A DNA stretch of 64,000 nucleotides from Paenibacillus tyrphae (GCF_000722545.1 NZ_JNVM01000020.1:62001-126000); one strand, 5' to 3'; shown: positions 39,646-48,779, counted from the first letter of the stretch. Program-made: numbers and translations. The notes: a model not told the origin generated them from the sequence alone.

Positions 39646-41871
39646 ATGATCATCGTAAAACGGGACGGCACGAAAGAAGAACTCGTGTTCGCAAAAATGA
39701 AAAAAGTCATCGACTTCGCGTGCGAAGCTTATCCGGAATGCGATCCCTTGGAGCTGGAAACCGCTCTGCTCCCCTTGTTCCGCAACGGGATTACAACCCA
39801 GGAAATCCAGCGCCTGCTCATTCAGGTGGCCGTGGAAAAAACAAGCGTCGAGCAGCCGAACTGGCAGTACGTCGCCGCCAAGCTGCTTTCATACGATCTT
39901 TATAAGGAAGCCCGTTTAAACCGCAAATACGGCCATTTCGGCTACGGCGATCTGTATTCGCTGATCACCTATTTGACCGATATGGGCTTGTACGGCAAAT
40001 ACATTCTGGAGCACTATAGCCGGGAAGAAATTCAGGAGCTCGGCGCTTATATCAGGCCGGAGCGCGATTACTTGCTGAACTACATCGGCCTCAAAACGCT
40101 CGCCGACCGCTATTTGATCAAGGGACTGGACAAAGAAGTGCTGGAGCTGCCGCAGGAGCTGTTCATGGGTGTTGCCATGCACTTGGCCATGCAGGAAACC
40201 GATAAGCTGCATTGGGCGAAGCAGTTCTACGACGTGCTCAGCAATCTGGAGATGACGGTAGCGACGCCGACGCTGGCGAACGCCCGCAAGCCGCTGCATC
40301 AGCTTTCCAGCTGTTTTATCGATACGGTGCCGGACAACCTGTGGGGCATCTACAACGTAGACCAAAGCTTCGCGCAGGTATCCAAGCACGGCGGCGGCAT
40401 GGGCATCTATGTCGGCAAAGTGCGCAGCCGCGGCTCCAACATCCGCGGATTCAAGGGCGTCGCCGGCGGCGTCGTGCCATGGATCAAGAACTACAACAAT
40501 ACGGCCATCGCCGTCGACCAGTTGGGTGTCCGTTCCGGAGCCGTCGCCGTCTATCTTGACGTGTGGCATAAGGATATTTTGGACTTCCTGAACCTCAAGA
40601 CAAACAACGGTGATGACCGGATGAAGGCCCACGACATTTTCCCGGGCGTCTGCATTCCCGATCTGTTCATGAAAACGGTCGAGGAGCGCGGCACATGGTA
40701 CTTGTTCGATCCGCACGAAGTGCGCAAGATCAAGGGCTACTCGATCGAGGATTCGTGGGGCGAGGAATTCGAAAGCCGCTACTGGGATTGCGTGAACGAC
40801 GACAAAATTTCGAAGGACGAAATTCCGGCCATCGATATCATGAAGCGCGTCCTGACCAGTTCGTTCGAAACCGGCACGCCGTTCGTATTCTTCCGCGATA
40901 CGGTCAACCGCGCCAACCCGAACAAGCATAAAGGCATGATTTACTGCTCGAACCTGTGTACCGAAATTTGCCAAAACATGAGCGCCACCGAGGTGATCCA
41001 GACGGAGCACGAGGACGGCATCATTACGACGAAGGTAAAAAGTGGTGATTTTGTCGTCTGCAACCTCTCGTCGACCAACCTTGGCCGCGTCTATACGAAG
41101 GAAGACATCGAGCGCGTCGTCACGACGCAAATGCGGATGATGGACAACGTTATCGACCTGAACTACTATCCGATTCCGCAAGCGGAAATTACGAATAAAA
41201 AGTACCGCGCGGTCGGCCTCGGCTCCAGCGGCTACCATCAAATGCTGGCTCAGCTCAAAATTCAATGGGAATCCGACGAGCACGTGCAAAAAGCCGACGA
41301 AGTATACGAGTGGATGAACTACTACGCCATCAAAGCTTCGATGGAAATCGCCAAAGAAAAAGGCGCCTACCCCGTATTCGAGGGCAGCGAATGGCAGACC
41401 GGCGAATACTTCGAAGCCCGCGGCTACAACAGCCCGGAATGGCTCGAATTGAAGGAACAAGTCGCGAAACACGGCGTCCGCAACGGCTGGATGTTCGCCA
41501 TCGCACCGACGGCATCCACTTCGCTCATCGCAGGTTCGACGGCCGGGATCGACCCGATCTTCAACAAGTTTTTCGTCGAAGAGAAGAAGAATGCCGTCAT
41601 CCCGCAAACCGCGCCGAACCTGAACCCGGAGACGATGTGGTTCTACAAGGAAGCGCACCGGATCGATCAGCACTGGAGCATCCGCGCCGCCGGCGCCCGT
41701 CAGCGCCACATCGACCAATCGCAATCGTTCAACCTGTACATCACACCGGAGCTGTCCGCCCGCGAGTTTCTGGAAATGTACATCGCCGCTTGGAAGCACG
41801 GCCTGAAAACCGTCTACTACTGCCGTAACAAAAGCCTCGAAGTCGAGGATTGCGTAAGCTGCAGCGCGTAA
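39646..41871 (+). CDS. nrdA: Class Ia ribonucleoside-diphosphate reductase, large subunit
   Basis: 741 residues. It reduces ribonucleoside diphosphates to deoxyribonucleotides with the radical delivered by NrdB. An ATP-cone occupies about 1-90 (VKRDGTKEELVFAKMKKVID), the allosteric activity site. Catalytic residues are visible: C223 (LSSCF) and C472 (VVCNLSS) form the reducing pair; N436-C438-E440 in SNLCTEI carries the thiyl radical; C736 and C739 near the C terminus (DCVSC) are the shuttle cysteines. AGGAGC lies 8 bases before the ATG. It is regulated by NrdR boxes and a structured leader and followed by nrdB. Confidence 0.96.
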   Translation: MIIVKRDGTKEELVFAKMKKVIDFACEAYPECDPLELETALLPLFRNGITTQEIQRLLIQVAVEKTSVEQPNWQYVAAKLLSYDLYKEARLNRKYGHFGYGDLYSLITYLTDMGLYGKYILEHYSREEIQELGAYIRPERDYLLNYIGLKTLADRYLIKGLDKEVLELPQELFMGVAMHLAMQETDKLHWAKQFYDVLSNLEMTVATPTLANARKPLHQLSSCFIDTVPDNLWGIYNVDQSFAQVSKHGGGMGIYVGKVRSRGSNIRGFKGVAGGVVPWIKNYNNTAIAVDQLGVRSGAVAVYLDVWHKDILDFLNLKTNNGDDRMKAHDIFPGVCIPDLFMKTVEERGTWYLFDPHEVRKIKGYSIEDSWGEEFESRYWDCVNDDKISKDEIPAIDIMKRVLTSSFETGTPFVFFRDTVNRANPNKHKGMIYCSNLCTEICQNMSATEVIQTEHEDGIITTKVKSGDFVVCNLSSTNLGRVYTKEDIERVVTTQMRMMDNVIDLNYYPIPQAEITNKKYRAVGLGSSGYHQMLAQLKIQWESDEHVQKADEVYEWMNYYAIKASMEIAKEKGAYPVFEGSEWQTGEYFEARGYNSPEWLELKEQVAKHGVRNGWMFAIAPTASTSLIAGSTAGIDPIFNKFFVEEKKNAVIPQTAPNLNPETMWFYKEAHRIDQHWSIRAAGARQRHIDQSQSFNLYITPELSAREFLEMYIAAWKHGLKTVYYCRNKSLEVEDCVSCSA

Positions 41872-41888
41872 ATATTTCCACAAGCCAA

Positions 41889-41926
41889 TCCGTTAGGGCC
41901 GGGCGCGCTTGAGCGCCCCTCCCCAA
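41889..41926 (+). other. GC-rich hairpin after nrdA
   Basis: CGTTAGGG..GGGCGC-N6-GCGCCC..CCCCAACG forms a long interrupted stem without a following T run; it could protect the 3' end or attenuate nrdB expression. Confidence 0.55.
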
Positions 41927-42001
41927 CGAGAAAGCCCGGAGTTCGCGGGCGGCAGCGAAGCGCGCCACCCAATGAACTCCAACGCTCTAAACGTAAAGCG
42001 T

Positions 42002-42041
42002 GTACATAAGACTCTTTGCATCTGCAAAGAGTCTTATGTAC
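42002..42041. repeat. Perfect 19-bp inverted repeat in the nrdA-nrdB spacer
   Basis: GTACATAAGACTCTTTGCA and its exact reverse complement are separated by only two bases. There is no T run. The palindrome is flanked by AAAGCG on both sides (41995-42000 and 42043-42048), like a short target duplication. Confidence 0.8.
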
Positions 42042-42098
42042 GAAAGCGATCCACCATCAAACATACATCTCCTGCACGTTGTCGAACCTACGACAGCT

Positions 42099-42156
42099 TC
42101 GGGGGTCCAGGGGGCAGGGTCCCCTGGGGTCCCCCTTGCAGGGGGATTTAGGGGGT
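42099..42156. repeat. G-rich intergenic repeat-like element before nrdB
   Basis: Runs of five Gs and Cs form two hairpins: CCAGGGG/CCCCTGG (42107-42127) and CCCCCT/AGGGGG (42131-42145), ending GGATTTAGGGGG. This resembles G-rich REP-like elements seen between genes in some Bacilli. It ends 11 bases upstream of nrdB. Confidence 0.55.
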
Positions 42157-42167
42157 AAAGTCAACCT

Positions 42168-43205
42168 ATGGAGCTTCAAAAGAAAAAGCTGTTTAACGAG
42201 CACGGCGACCGGGATTGGGGCAAGCGCCGCATGATCGGCGGCAACACGACGAACCTGATCGAGCTGAACAACGTCAAATACGACTGGGCAACCAAGATGT
42301 ACCGCACGATGATGAACAACTTCTGGATTCCCGAGGAAATCCCGCTCGCGCAGGATGCGAAGGACTACAAATTCCTATCGCCCGTGGAACGCCAAAGCTA
42401 CGACAAAATCATCAGCTTCCTGATCTTTCTCGACTCGCTGCAAACGGCCAACCTGCCGAACATCAACGAGTACATCACGGCTCCGGAGGTCAACCTGTGC
42501 CTGACGGTGCAGACGTTCCAGGAAGCCGTACACAGCCAGAGCTATTCGTACATTCTCGACAGCGTCTGCTCGGCAGAAGTGCGCGACGACATCTATAACC
42601 AATGGCGCGAGGACAAGCATCTGCTGCGCCGCAACCGGTTCATCACCGACCTGTATGAACGGTTCATCGAGACGCCTTCCACGGAAAACCTGATGCGTAC
42701 CATCATGGCCAACTACATTCTCGAAGGCATTTATTTTTACAGCGGCTTCAGCTTCTTCTACGCGCTCGGACGCCAAGGCAAGATGCTAGGAACCGTCTCG
42801 GAGATCAAGTACATTCAGCGCGACGAGCTGACGCATCTGGCGCTGTTCCAGAACATTTTCCGCGAAATCCGCAAGGAAAATCCGGAGCTGTTCACGGACG
42901 AGCTGATTGAAGATCTGCGCCAAATGATGAAAACGGCCGTCCAGCACGAGATCGAGTGGGGCCAATACATCACGAACAACAACATTCACGGCCTGAGCAA
43001 CGACATCATCGACCAGTACATCAAATATTTATCCAACGAGCGCCTGCGCAAGCTGGGCCTGGAAATTTTGTACCCGGAAGTCGTCGAGCATCCGATGAAA
43101 TGGGTCGAGACGTTCAGCAACATGAACAGCATGAAGACGGACTTTTTCGAGCAAAAAGTGACCAACTACAGCAAATCGTCCAACCTGAACTGGGACGACC
43201 TGTAA
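42168..43205 (+). CDS. nrdB: Class Ia ribonucleotide reductase, small (radical) subunit
   Basis: 345 residues. It houses the di-iron site and tyrosyl radical. Metal ligands visible: D89 (FLDSL), E119 and H122 (QEAVH), a glutamate in LEGIYFYSGF and the E/H pair in RDELTHL. Y126 (four residues after H122) is the radical tyrosine, so the protein is a tyrosyl-radical type and not the tyrosine-free class Ic. The C-terminal N-L-N-W-D-D-L is the typical tail that docks to NrdA. AGGGGGT lies 11 bases upstream, within the G-rich element. Confidence 0.95.
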   Translation: MELQKKKLFNEHGDRDWGKRRMIGGNTTNLIELNNVKYDWATKMYRTMMNNFWIPEEIPLAQDAKDYKFLSPVERQSYDKIISFLIFLDSLQTANLPNINEYITAPEVNLCLTVQTFQEAVHSQSYSYILDSVCSAEVRDDIYNQWREDKHLLRRNRFITDLYERFIETPSTENLMRTIMANYILEGIYFYSGFSFFYALGRQGKMLGTVSEIKYIQRDELTHLALFQNIFREIRKENPELFTDELIEDLRQMMKTAVQHEIEWGQYITNNNIHGLSNDIIDQYIKYLSNERLRKLGLEILYPEVVEHPMKWVETFSNMNSMKTDFFEQKVTNYSKSSNLNWDDL

Positions 43206-43237
43206 GTCGGATCCCCAACGCGCTTACCTGATTAACG

Positions 43238-43287
43238 AAAGCATCCCGCTTCCTTTGCCTTGACGGCAGCGAAGCGGGATGCTTTTT
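43238..43287. terminator. Terminator between nrdB and the chemoreceptor gene
   Basis: AAAGCATCCCGCTTC pairs with GAAGCGGGATGCTTT, followed by Ts; serves nrdB and probably the convergent gene. Confidence 0.9.
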
Positions 43288-43303
43288 CATATAATCGTCT
43301 TCT

Positions 43304-44860
43304 TTATAAAGAAGACATATGCTTTTTTCGTTCCGTTTGCAGCTCGTGGCAGATCGTCTCCAGCTCCTTCGCGAGCCGCGTAAGCCCTTCCGTCGAAGCG
43401 GTGATCGACTCCATCGCCGACAGCTGCTCCTGCGACGAGGAGAGCACATGATTCGCCCCTGCCGCACTGTCGTCGGAAATGCGCGCCACTTCGTTCAAGG
43501 CCGCCGTCACCTGCTCCGATCCCGCCGACATTTGCTGGGCAGCCGCCGAAATATCCTGGATTTGATCGCATACTTTTTTCGCTTCGTCGACAATGAGTCG
43601 GAATACGTCCCCGGCTTCGTTCACCGCCGTATGGCTCGTTTCGACCTGACCGGCGCTTGCGCGCATCACCGATACCGCCGATACCGTCGCCTGCTGAATC
43701 TCTTCGATCAGCTGCGTGATTTCACCCGCCGACGCTTCGGCTTGCTCCGCGAGCTTCCGGACCTCGCGCGCCACCACGGCAAAGCCCGCTCCGTGCTCCC
43801 CTGCCCGGGCCGCTTCGATCGCTGCGTTCAGCGCAAGCAGGTTCGTTTGGGAAGCTACCCCGGAAATCAGCGTAGCGATCTCTCCGATTTCGACCGACTG
43901 CTTCTCCAACCGCTTTAAAGCTGCTGACACTTCCGTCGAGGAGCTTTTCAAAGCGCCGAGCTGCGATACCGCATGGCCGATCGTATCGTTGCCTTTCTCC
44001 GCTTCCTCCACCATGCTGAGCGACGCCTCCGAGACGGTCGCCGACGATTCGGCTACACGCTGTATGCCGATGGACATCTCTTCCATCGCCCGCGCACTGT
44101 CTTTGCTGGTTTGCGCCTGCTCTTCCGTTCCCGACGCCATGTTTTCCATGGAGCTCATGATCCGGCGGTTCGCCAGCAGCGTCTGCTCGGTATTCTCATT
44201 GAGCCGTCCCACATAATCGACGAGCTGCTCGGAGCTGTCCGTCAGCTTGTTTAGAATGTTACCGAGCAGCTTCTGCTTCTCCTGCTTGTCCGCTTCGAGC
44301 AAGGCCACGGTTGCTTTTTTCTTCGTAATTTGCCATACGGTCGTTCCGGAAGTTAACAGAAGGAACACGGCATGGATCGCCAGCATCTCGATGCCGTACC
44401 CGTCCTCGCCGAACACAAGCGCCGAATACAGCCAGTAGGCGGCGAGGTATTGCAGGGCGAACAAAGCCGTCATCAGCCAAATCAACTTCGTATCTTCATA
44501 AAAGGCCATCAGGGCAATAACCATGAAGATTGAGAAATAAAATTCGACCATCCCGCCCGATCCGACGATCATCGCCATACTCGTGAATGTCATGGACAGC
44601 GCATTGAACAACGGAACGTAACGTTGATGCCCCCGCCAAAATAATAGCCCAGCGACGATTAGCAGAAGCAGCGGAACCCCCAAAAACACATTAAGCAGTA
44701 CCTCATAAGCCAGCAAATCGTGCTCGGATTTAAAGACATGCACCCATCGGAATAAAGCGCATACAAGCACCGCCAACAAATACGTTCCGAACGTCACCGG
44801 CAAGGTCATCCGGTTTTTAATCGCCAACACATCGGGCTTCGTGGATAACAAAAAGTTCAC
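43304..44860 (-). CDS. Methyl-accepting chemotaxis-type protein with polytopic membrane sensor
   Basis: 518 residues. Six or so N-terminal membrane helices (about 20-180) replace the usual periplasmic sensor; no HAMP domain is evident. A cytoplasmic coiled-coil signalling domain follows (about 215-510) with the invariant hairpin tip (SQTNLLALNAAIEAARAGEH, GFAVVAREVRKLAEQA). It could signal to CheA or a separate pathway. It is monocistronic and followed by a gene for a c-di-GMP response regulator on the same strand. Confidence 0.9.
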   Translation of the reverse strand: MNFLLSTKPDVLAIKNRMTLPVTFGTYLLAVLVCALFRWVHVFKSEHDLLAYEVLLNVFLGVPLLLLIVAGLLFWRGHQRYVPLFNALSMTFTSMAMIVGSGGMVEFYFSIFMVIALMAFYEDTKLIWLMTALFALQYLAAYWLYSALVFGEDGYGIEMLAIHAVFLLLTSGTTVWQITKKKATVALLEADKQEKQKLLGNILNKLTDSSEQLVDYVGRLNENTEQTLLANRRIMSSMENMASGTEEQAQTSKDSARAMEEMSIGIQRVAESSATVSEASLSMVEEAEKGNDTIGHAVSQLGALKSSSTEVSAALKRLEKQSVEIGEIATLISGVASQTNLLALNAAIEAARAGEHGAGFAVVAREVRKLAEQAEASAGEITQLIEEIQQATVSAVSVMRASAGQVETSHTAVNEAGDVFRLIVDEAKKVCDQIQDISAAAQQMSAGSEQVTAALNEVARISDDSAAGANHVLSSSQEQLSAMESITASTEGLTRLAKELETICHELQTERKKHMSSL

Positions 44861-44941
44861 ATCCTATTCGCTAAGGTCGAAGCTATATTCTTTATCACAT
44901 ATTATATCGGTCGGAAGTCCTATTTTTTAAAGTAAAAAATG

Positions 44942-44970
44942 AAAAAACCGTGACAAGTCGTTGTCACGGT
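44942..44970 (-). terminator. Terminator of the two-component gene pair
   Basis: ACCGTGACAA-CGAC-TTGTCACGGT followed by a run of Ts on the minus strand, adjacent to the stop codon. Confidence 0.92.
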
Positions 44971-44971
44971 C

Positions 44972-46693
44972 TCAGCTTAATTCCAGCAATTCCTTCACCT
45001 TGAGCTCCAGCTCAACCATGGAAAACGGTTTATGCATATACGCATTCGCTCCAAGCTGCATTCCCCGGCTCGTGTCCTCTTCCCGGCTGCGCCCGGAAAG
45101 AACGAGCACTTTCGTATGGGGCGGCCGCGTGCCGCGCTCCCTCATCCGCTCAAGCACGCCGTACCCGTCGAGACGCGGCATCACGCCGTCGAGAATACAC
45201 AGATCAACCGGGCTGCCCAGCAGCTCCAAATAAGCCTCTTCCCCGTCAGCCGCCTCCTTGAAGTCGATCGGTAGGTGCTTGAGCTTCGCCATAAGAATCG
45301 AGCGCAAAATATTGTCGTCGTCGGCAATCAGCACCATCTTGCGCGCCGCCGCGTCCGTCTCCGTGCCGGCAGCGTCGCCGGTATACAGCATCACCCGATT
45401 GCGGCCGTTTTGCTTGGCCTCGTACATCGCATCGTCCGCCCGCCGGATCCACTCGCTCAGCGTAAGGTCGGGCTGCCACTCCGACACGCCGGCTGAGAAC
45501 GTAATGTGAAACGACTGGCCCTCGTTTTGCGCCACGGGTCCTTGATGCGTCAGCCTCAGAATGCCTTCGATCGTCTTTTTGGCGTCGGCGGCGGACGTGC
45601 CGGGCAGCACCACCACGAATTCCTCGCCCCCGAAGCGGGCGATCAGATCCGTAGCGCGCAGGTTGGCCTGCAGCAGATGGGCGAGGCCCTGCAGCACCAA
45701 ATCCCCGATCGGATGCCCGTACGTATCGTTGATCGATTTGAACCGGTCGATATCGATGAATACCATCGAGATCGTCCCGGGATACCGTGCGACGCGCTGC
45801 AGCTCGACTTGAATTTGGTGATCGAAATACCGGCGGTTGTACACCCCCGTCAACGGGTCGCGGAATGCCATTTGCTCGAACGTCTTGGTCCGCTTGAGCA
45901 AACTGTAGATGCGGGCCGCCAGCTCTTCGTATTGAAACGGCTTGACCACGTAGTCGTCCGCGCCAAAATAGAAGCAGCGGACCTTGTCGTACACGTCGCT
46001 GCGCCCGGACAGCACGATCAAGGGCACGAGCTTCAAATTCGGGTCTTCCTTCAAAAACTCGAACAGCTCGTAGCCGCTGTCCGGATGCATCATAAGATCG
46101 AGCGAAATCAAGTCGTACGAACGCTCCCGGATCAGCCGCTGCGCCGAACTGACGTCTGCGGCTTCATCCACCTCGTAGCCGTCCAGCTTCAGACGCCGGA
46201 CCAGATAAGCCCGCAGCACATCGTCATCGTCGATCACAAGCAGCCGTTCGCCCTGTGGAGGCGTGAGGGTGCGCTGCAGCTGCCCCTGCTGCTCATCCGG
46301 CTCCAGCTCGCGGGCGATGGTATCGATCTCCAATTCCAATTCGAGCACCAGCGCAAGGGAAGCCTGCGAACACCGCCGAAACCGCGCCCGAGCCTCCGGC
46401 GACGCCACAGCTTCCTCGTCCTGCGACCATTCCCAGTGCTCAACCAAATTCTCGGCGAGCGTCCCGATGCGCGCAAAACCGAACATCGGGGCGCTGCCTT
46501 TCAGCGTATGCACGATACGGTAAAACCGGCGGGCCGTCTCGGACGCATCCTCCGGCTCCGCATCCTCGGTCCAATGCCGCAGCTGCAGCAGCTGCTTATT
46601 CAGCTCGCGAATATATTTTTTCCGGCCTTCCTTCAGCAGCCGGGCCTCTCGTTTCATCCGGTCATCAGAGGGTGTTTGATGCAAAGCCTTCAC
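44972..46693 (-). CDS. HPt-REC-GGDEF-REC hybrid response regulator/diguanylate cyclase
   Basis: 573 residues from GTG (GGAG 7 bases upstream). HPt domain at about 20-130 with the phospho-acceptor motif IVHTLKGSA. First REC at about 148-270 (LLVIDDDD, SLDLMM, KPF). GGDEF domain at about 275-435 with active-site RFGGEEFVVV and a textbook RxxD inhibitory site (RATD) five residues before it. Second REC at about 450-573 (VLIADDDN, ILDGVMPRLDG, HKPF). It can accept and pass phosphate and make c-di-GMP under product control. The neighbouring CheY-like protein may be its phosphorelay partner. Confidence 0.93.
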   Translation of the reverse strand: MKALHQTPSDDRMKREARLLKEGRKKYIRELNKQLLQLRHWTEDAEPEDASETARRFYRIVHTLKGSAPMFGFARIGTLAENLVEHWEWSQDEEAVASPEARARFRRCSQASLALVLELELEIDTIARELEPDEQQGQLQRTLTPPQGERLLVIDDDDVLRAYLVRRLKLDGYEVDEAADVSSAQRLIRERSYDLISLDLMMHPDSGYELFEFLKEDPNLKLVPLIVLSGRSDVYDKVRCFYFGADDYVVKPFQYEELAARIYSLLKRTKTFEQMAFRDPLTGVYNRRYFDHQIQVELQRVARYPGTISMVFIDIDRFKSINDTYGHPIGDLVLQGLAHLLQANLRATDLIARFGGEEFVVVLPGTSAADAKKTIEGILRLTHQGPVAQNEGQSFHITFSAGVSEWQPDLTLSEWIRRADDAMYEAKQNGRNRVMLYTGDAAGTETDAAARKMVLIADDDNILRSILMAKLKHLPIDFKEAADGEEAYLELLGSPVDLCILDGVMPRLDGYGVLERMRERGTRPPHTKVLVLSGRSREEDTSRGMQLGANAYMHKPFSMVELELKVKELLELS

Positions 46694-46718
46694 TTCCCGT
46701 CTCCGGTATTTCTATCGG

Positions 46719-47102
46719 TTAACGCGCATCGCGCCGGATCAGCTCTTCCACGGTATCCAGCAGCTGCAGCGGACTGAACGGTTTAACGATATATTGCGTA
46801 ACGCCCGCCGCCTTGGCACGTTCCCGGTCCTTATCCAGCGCTTTGGCCGTCAAAAGAATAACCGGCGTGTCCGCATTCGGATTCGCATGGCCGCGCAGCC
46901 ATTCGCAAACCTCCACTCCAGTGCGTTCGGGCATCATATAGTCCAGAATAATTAAGTCGTACGGCTGCTCCTGCAAATAGGCGAGCGCCTGCGCCCCATC
47001 CTCCGCTTCGGTGAGCTCGTATCCTTCCTCGGCCAACGTTTCCGTTAACAAGAACCGCAAGGCCGCTTCGTCATCGGCCAATAAAATTTGATAAGGTGTC
47101 AT
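46719..47102 (-). CDS. CheY-like single-domain response regulator
   Basis: 127 residues, a lone REC domain: acidic pair in LLADDEA, phospho-acceptor Asp in IILDYMMPERTG, conserved Thr in VILLTAKA and Lys in IVKPFSP. No output domain. It is 26 bases ahead of the HPt-REC-GGDEF-REC gene on the same strand, so the two form an operon and likely a relay. Confidence 0.92.
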   Translation of the reverse strand: MTPYQILLADDEAALRFLLTETLAEEGYELTEAEDGAQALAYLQEQPYDLIILDYMMPERTGVEVCEWLRGHANPNADTPVILLTAKALDKDRERAKAAGVTQYIVKPFSPLQLLDTVEELIRRDAR

Positions 47103-47314
47103 AAGCCGTCGAACGCTCCTTCATGGTGCATGTTCTATGAAGATCATTATAACATGGATGATTGCCGCAGGGTTACAGGGAACTTTCCCGCCGCACATAG
47201 ACCCAAAGTGCCATTTATAAACCAAAAGAACTATGTTATGATAAAAATAAACTAAAATTTGATGAAAATTTTATTTTTTTAGAGTACTTTTTCCTAGTTA
47301 AAAGGGCGGGTAAC

Positions 47315-47563
47315 ATGAATCCAATGGACCATCTGATCAAAAGAGTATCCAAGTACGTTTCGTTCGGCCAGCCCGTTTCGTCGGGGTCCGTGGTAAGCCA
47401 GCGCTTGTCTGACCCGCGCATGCCGATGCAAGCGTTTTATTTGATTGAGCAGCTGATCAACGCCATCGGCGAGGAACAATCGCATCATGTCATTCTGCGA
47501 ATGACGGAAATCGTCAAGAAGTCGGAACGGGAGGATTGGAGACCGTATTCCAAACGGACCTGA
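47315..47563 (+). CDS. Small hypothetical protein
   Basis: 82 residues, soluble, with a helical C-terminal half (MQAFYLIEQLINAIGEEQSH, VILRMTEIVKKSER). Not recognised. AAGGGCGGG lies four bases before the ATG and the upstream region is AT-rich with promoter-like hexamers. It converges on the gamma-glutamylcyclotransferase-like gene with 12 bases between stops. Confidence 0.65.
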   Translation: MNPMDHLIKRVSKYVSFGQPVSSGSVVSQRLSDPRMPMQAFYLIEQLINAIGEEQSHHVILRMTEIVKKSEREDWRPYSKRT

Positions 47564-47575
47564 TTGGGAACGATT

Positions 47576-48052
47576 TCAAAGCATACTGCCAAGCTCTTGC
47601 TTCCTACGGGCATATTCGCGCCAGGATCCGCCGGCAATGCGCGGATATCCCCGCGGCTCATTCCACAAGTAAACCCATCCCTCGCACTCTTCCCGCCGGC
47701 TGTCGCGTACCCAGACGCGTTCATAATCGTTCCGCGCGCCGGGCCCGTAATACTCCTCCAGTTCGTCCATCCGATTCAGACCTTCCTGCGTCACGACCAG
47801 CCATTCGCCCTCGACGTCCGTCTCGCCGCCGCAGCCCGACAGAACGAGTCCGGGGTAAGCTCCCGCATCGAACAATGCGCCGCGCACCCGTCCGGACCGG
47901 ACCGAGAGCACATAAGGCGCAACCACGTGATGGTTCGATTCGCCGACCAGCAGCGTTCCATAGACGAAAACCCGGATCAGATCGGTTCCCTCCTTCAACC
48001 CAACCGGCGAATTGCTTCCCTGGCGACGGTTGCCGGCTGGTACGAATTCCAT
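47576..48052 (-). CDS. Gamma-glutamylcyclotransferase/AIG2-like protein
   Basis: 158 residues. The family fold is marked by VFVYGTLLVGESNHH (about 28-42), the later R-V-R-G-A-L-F-D-A-G-A-Y-P-G-L segment, and a conserved catalytic-type glutamate in the MDELEEYYGP region. The likely reaction is cyclisation of gamma-glutamyl or related amide bonds to 5-oxoproline, but substrates vary. ATG 48052 has GGAGG three bases upstream. The conserved part starts at residue 27, near a second good AAGGAGG with only a CTG or ATC in place, so the true start is uncertain. Confidence 0.82.
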   Translation of the reverse strand: MEFVPAGNRRQGSNSPVGLKEGTDLIRVFVYGTLLVGESNHHVVAPYVLSVRSGRVRGALFDAGAYPGLVLSGCGGETDVEGEWLVVTQEGLNRMDELEEYYGPGARNDYERVWVRDSRREECEGWVYLWNEPRGYPRIAGGSWREYARRKQELGSML

Positions 48053-48192
48053 TTTCCTCCATCATACCATAAGCCAAGTTCGGGGAAGCGGGTGATTTGC
48101 CCTATCTTTGAATGCGCGCCGTGTCCGAGAAAAGCAGACCGGCATAAATTGTCCATAAGACAAAGTCTTTGGGGGGAAGGGGGGAGTGCGCC

Positions 48193-48333
48193 ATGCTTAG
48201 TCCTGAAGATGCGAACAAGATCATTCGCTTTTTGTCGGCGGCTTATTTTTGCACCGATTCGGATCAGGCGCGTAAAGAGTTCAACCGGTTGGCCAACGAG
48301 CTGCGCAAAGCTTCCGGACAGCCGGAACAATAA
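48193..48333 (+). CDS. 46-residue small hypothetical protein
   Basis: A-A-G-G-G-G-G-G-A-G lies 7 bases upstream of ATG. The product is a short amphipathic helical protein (IIRFLSAAYFCTDSDQARKE, FNRLANELRK) with one cysteine. It has its own terminator 17 bases after the stop. I do not recognise a family. Confidence 0.6.
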   Translation: MLSPEDANKIIRFLSAAYFCTDSDQARKEFNRLANELRKASGQPEQ

Positions 48334-48349
48334 AGGGCTGAAGACCAGC

Positions 48350-48376
48350 ACGCCGCTGCAGGAAGCGGCGTTTTTG
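48350..48376 (+). terminator. Terminator of the 46-residue gene
   Basis: ACGCCGCT/AGCGGCGT stem with a six-base loop, followed by five Ts. Confidence 0.88.
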
Positions 48377-48470
48377 CGCTGCCGCGCGGGAGAATGAAGA
48401 CAATAGAAAAAAGCCAAAAGCGTCCACTTCTGGCTTGTTCCGTTTGCGATTATTTTCGCTATCCTTTCGG

Positions 48471-48779
48471 CTAGTGCCTCGTGGACGCCGTTTCCTGCTG
48501 CCGCGAATTCAGTCCGCGGGTTTTCACGATGATTTTCCGAATGCTGTCCTCCGACAGATGAAACTGACGGATCAGATCGGTCACTGTATGTCCGTTCTCA
48601 TACAGCCTGAAAATCTCGAAATTCCGACGCATAATCGACTGCCGGGTGCCGTTGTTCTCACCCCAGCCTGCGCGGGTCTGTTCTTTTTTCGGTATATAAA
48701 TGATTTCGCCCTGAATATAGTCCTGCAGTTGCTTGAGCAGACTAGGCGGCAAAATATCCTTCCCATTCTTGTACCCCAC
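48471..48779 (-). CDS. CD3324-family DNA-binding-type protein
   Basis: 102 residues from GTG, with AGGAGG 9 bases upstream. YIQGEIIYIPKKEQ, RAGWGENNGTR and the C-terminal helix-turn-helix (TVTDLIRQFHLSEDSIRKII) match the CD3324 family (Mor/sporulation-regulator-like). Function of the family is not established. Its ribosome-binding site lies inside a 32-codon ORF upstream, suggesting translational coupling. Confidence 0.82.
   Translation of the reverse strand: MGYKNGKDILPPSLLKQLQDYIQGEIIYIPKKEQTRAGWGENNGTRQSIMRRNFEIFRLYENGHTVTDLIRQFHLSEDSIRKIIVKTRGLNSRQQETASTRH

Noticed and set aside
39916..41883. 655-residue minus-strand ORF opposite nrdA
   Set aside because: Shadow of a long conserved gene; no ribosome-binding site, no recognisable domain.
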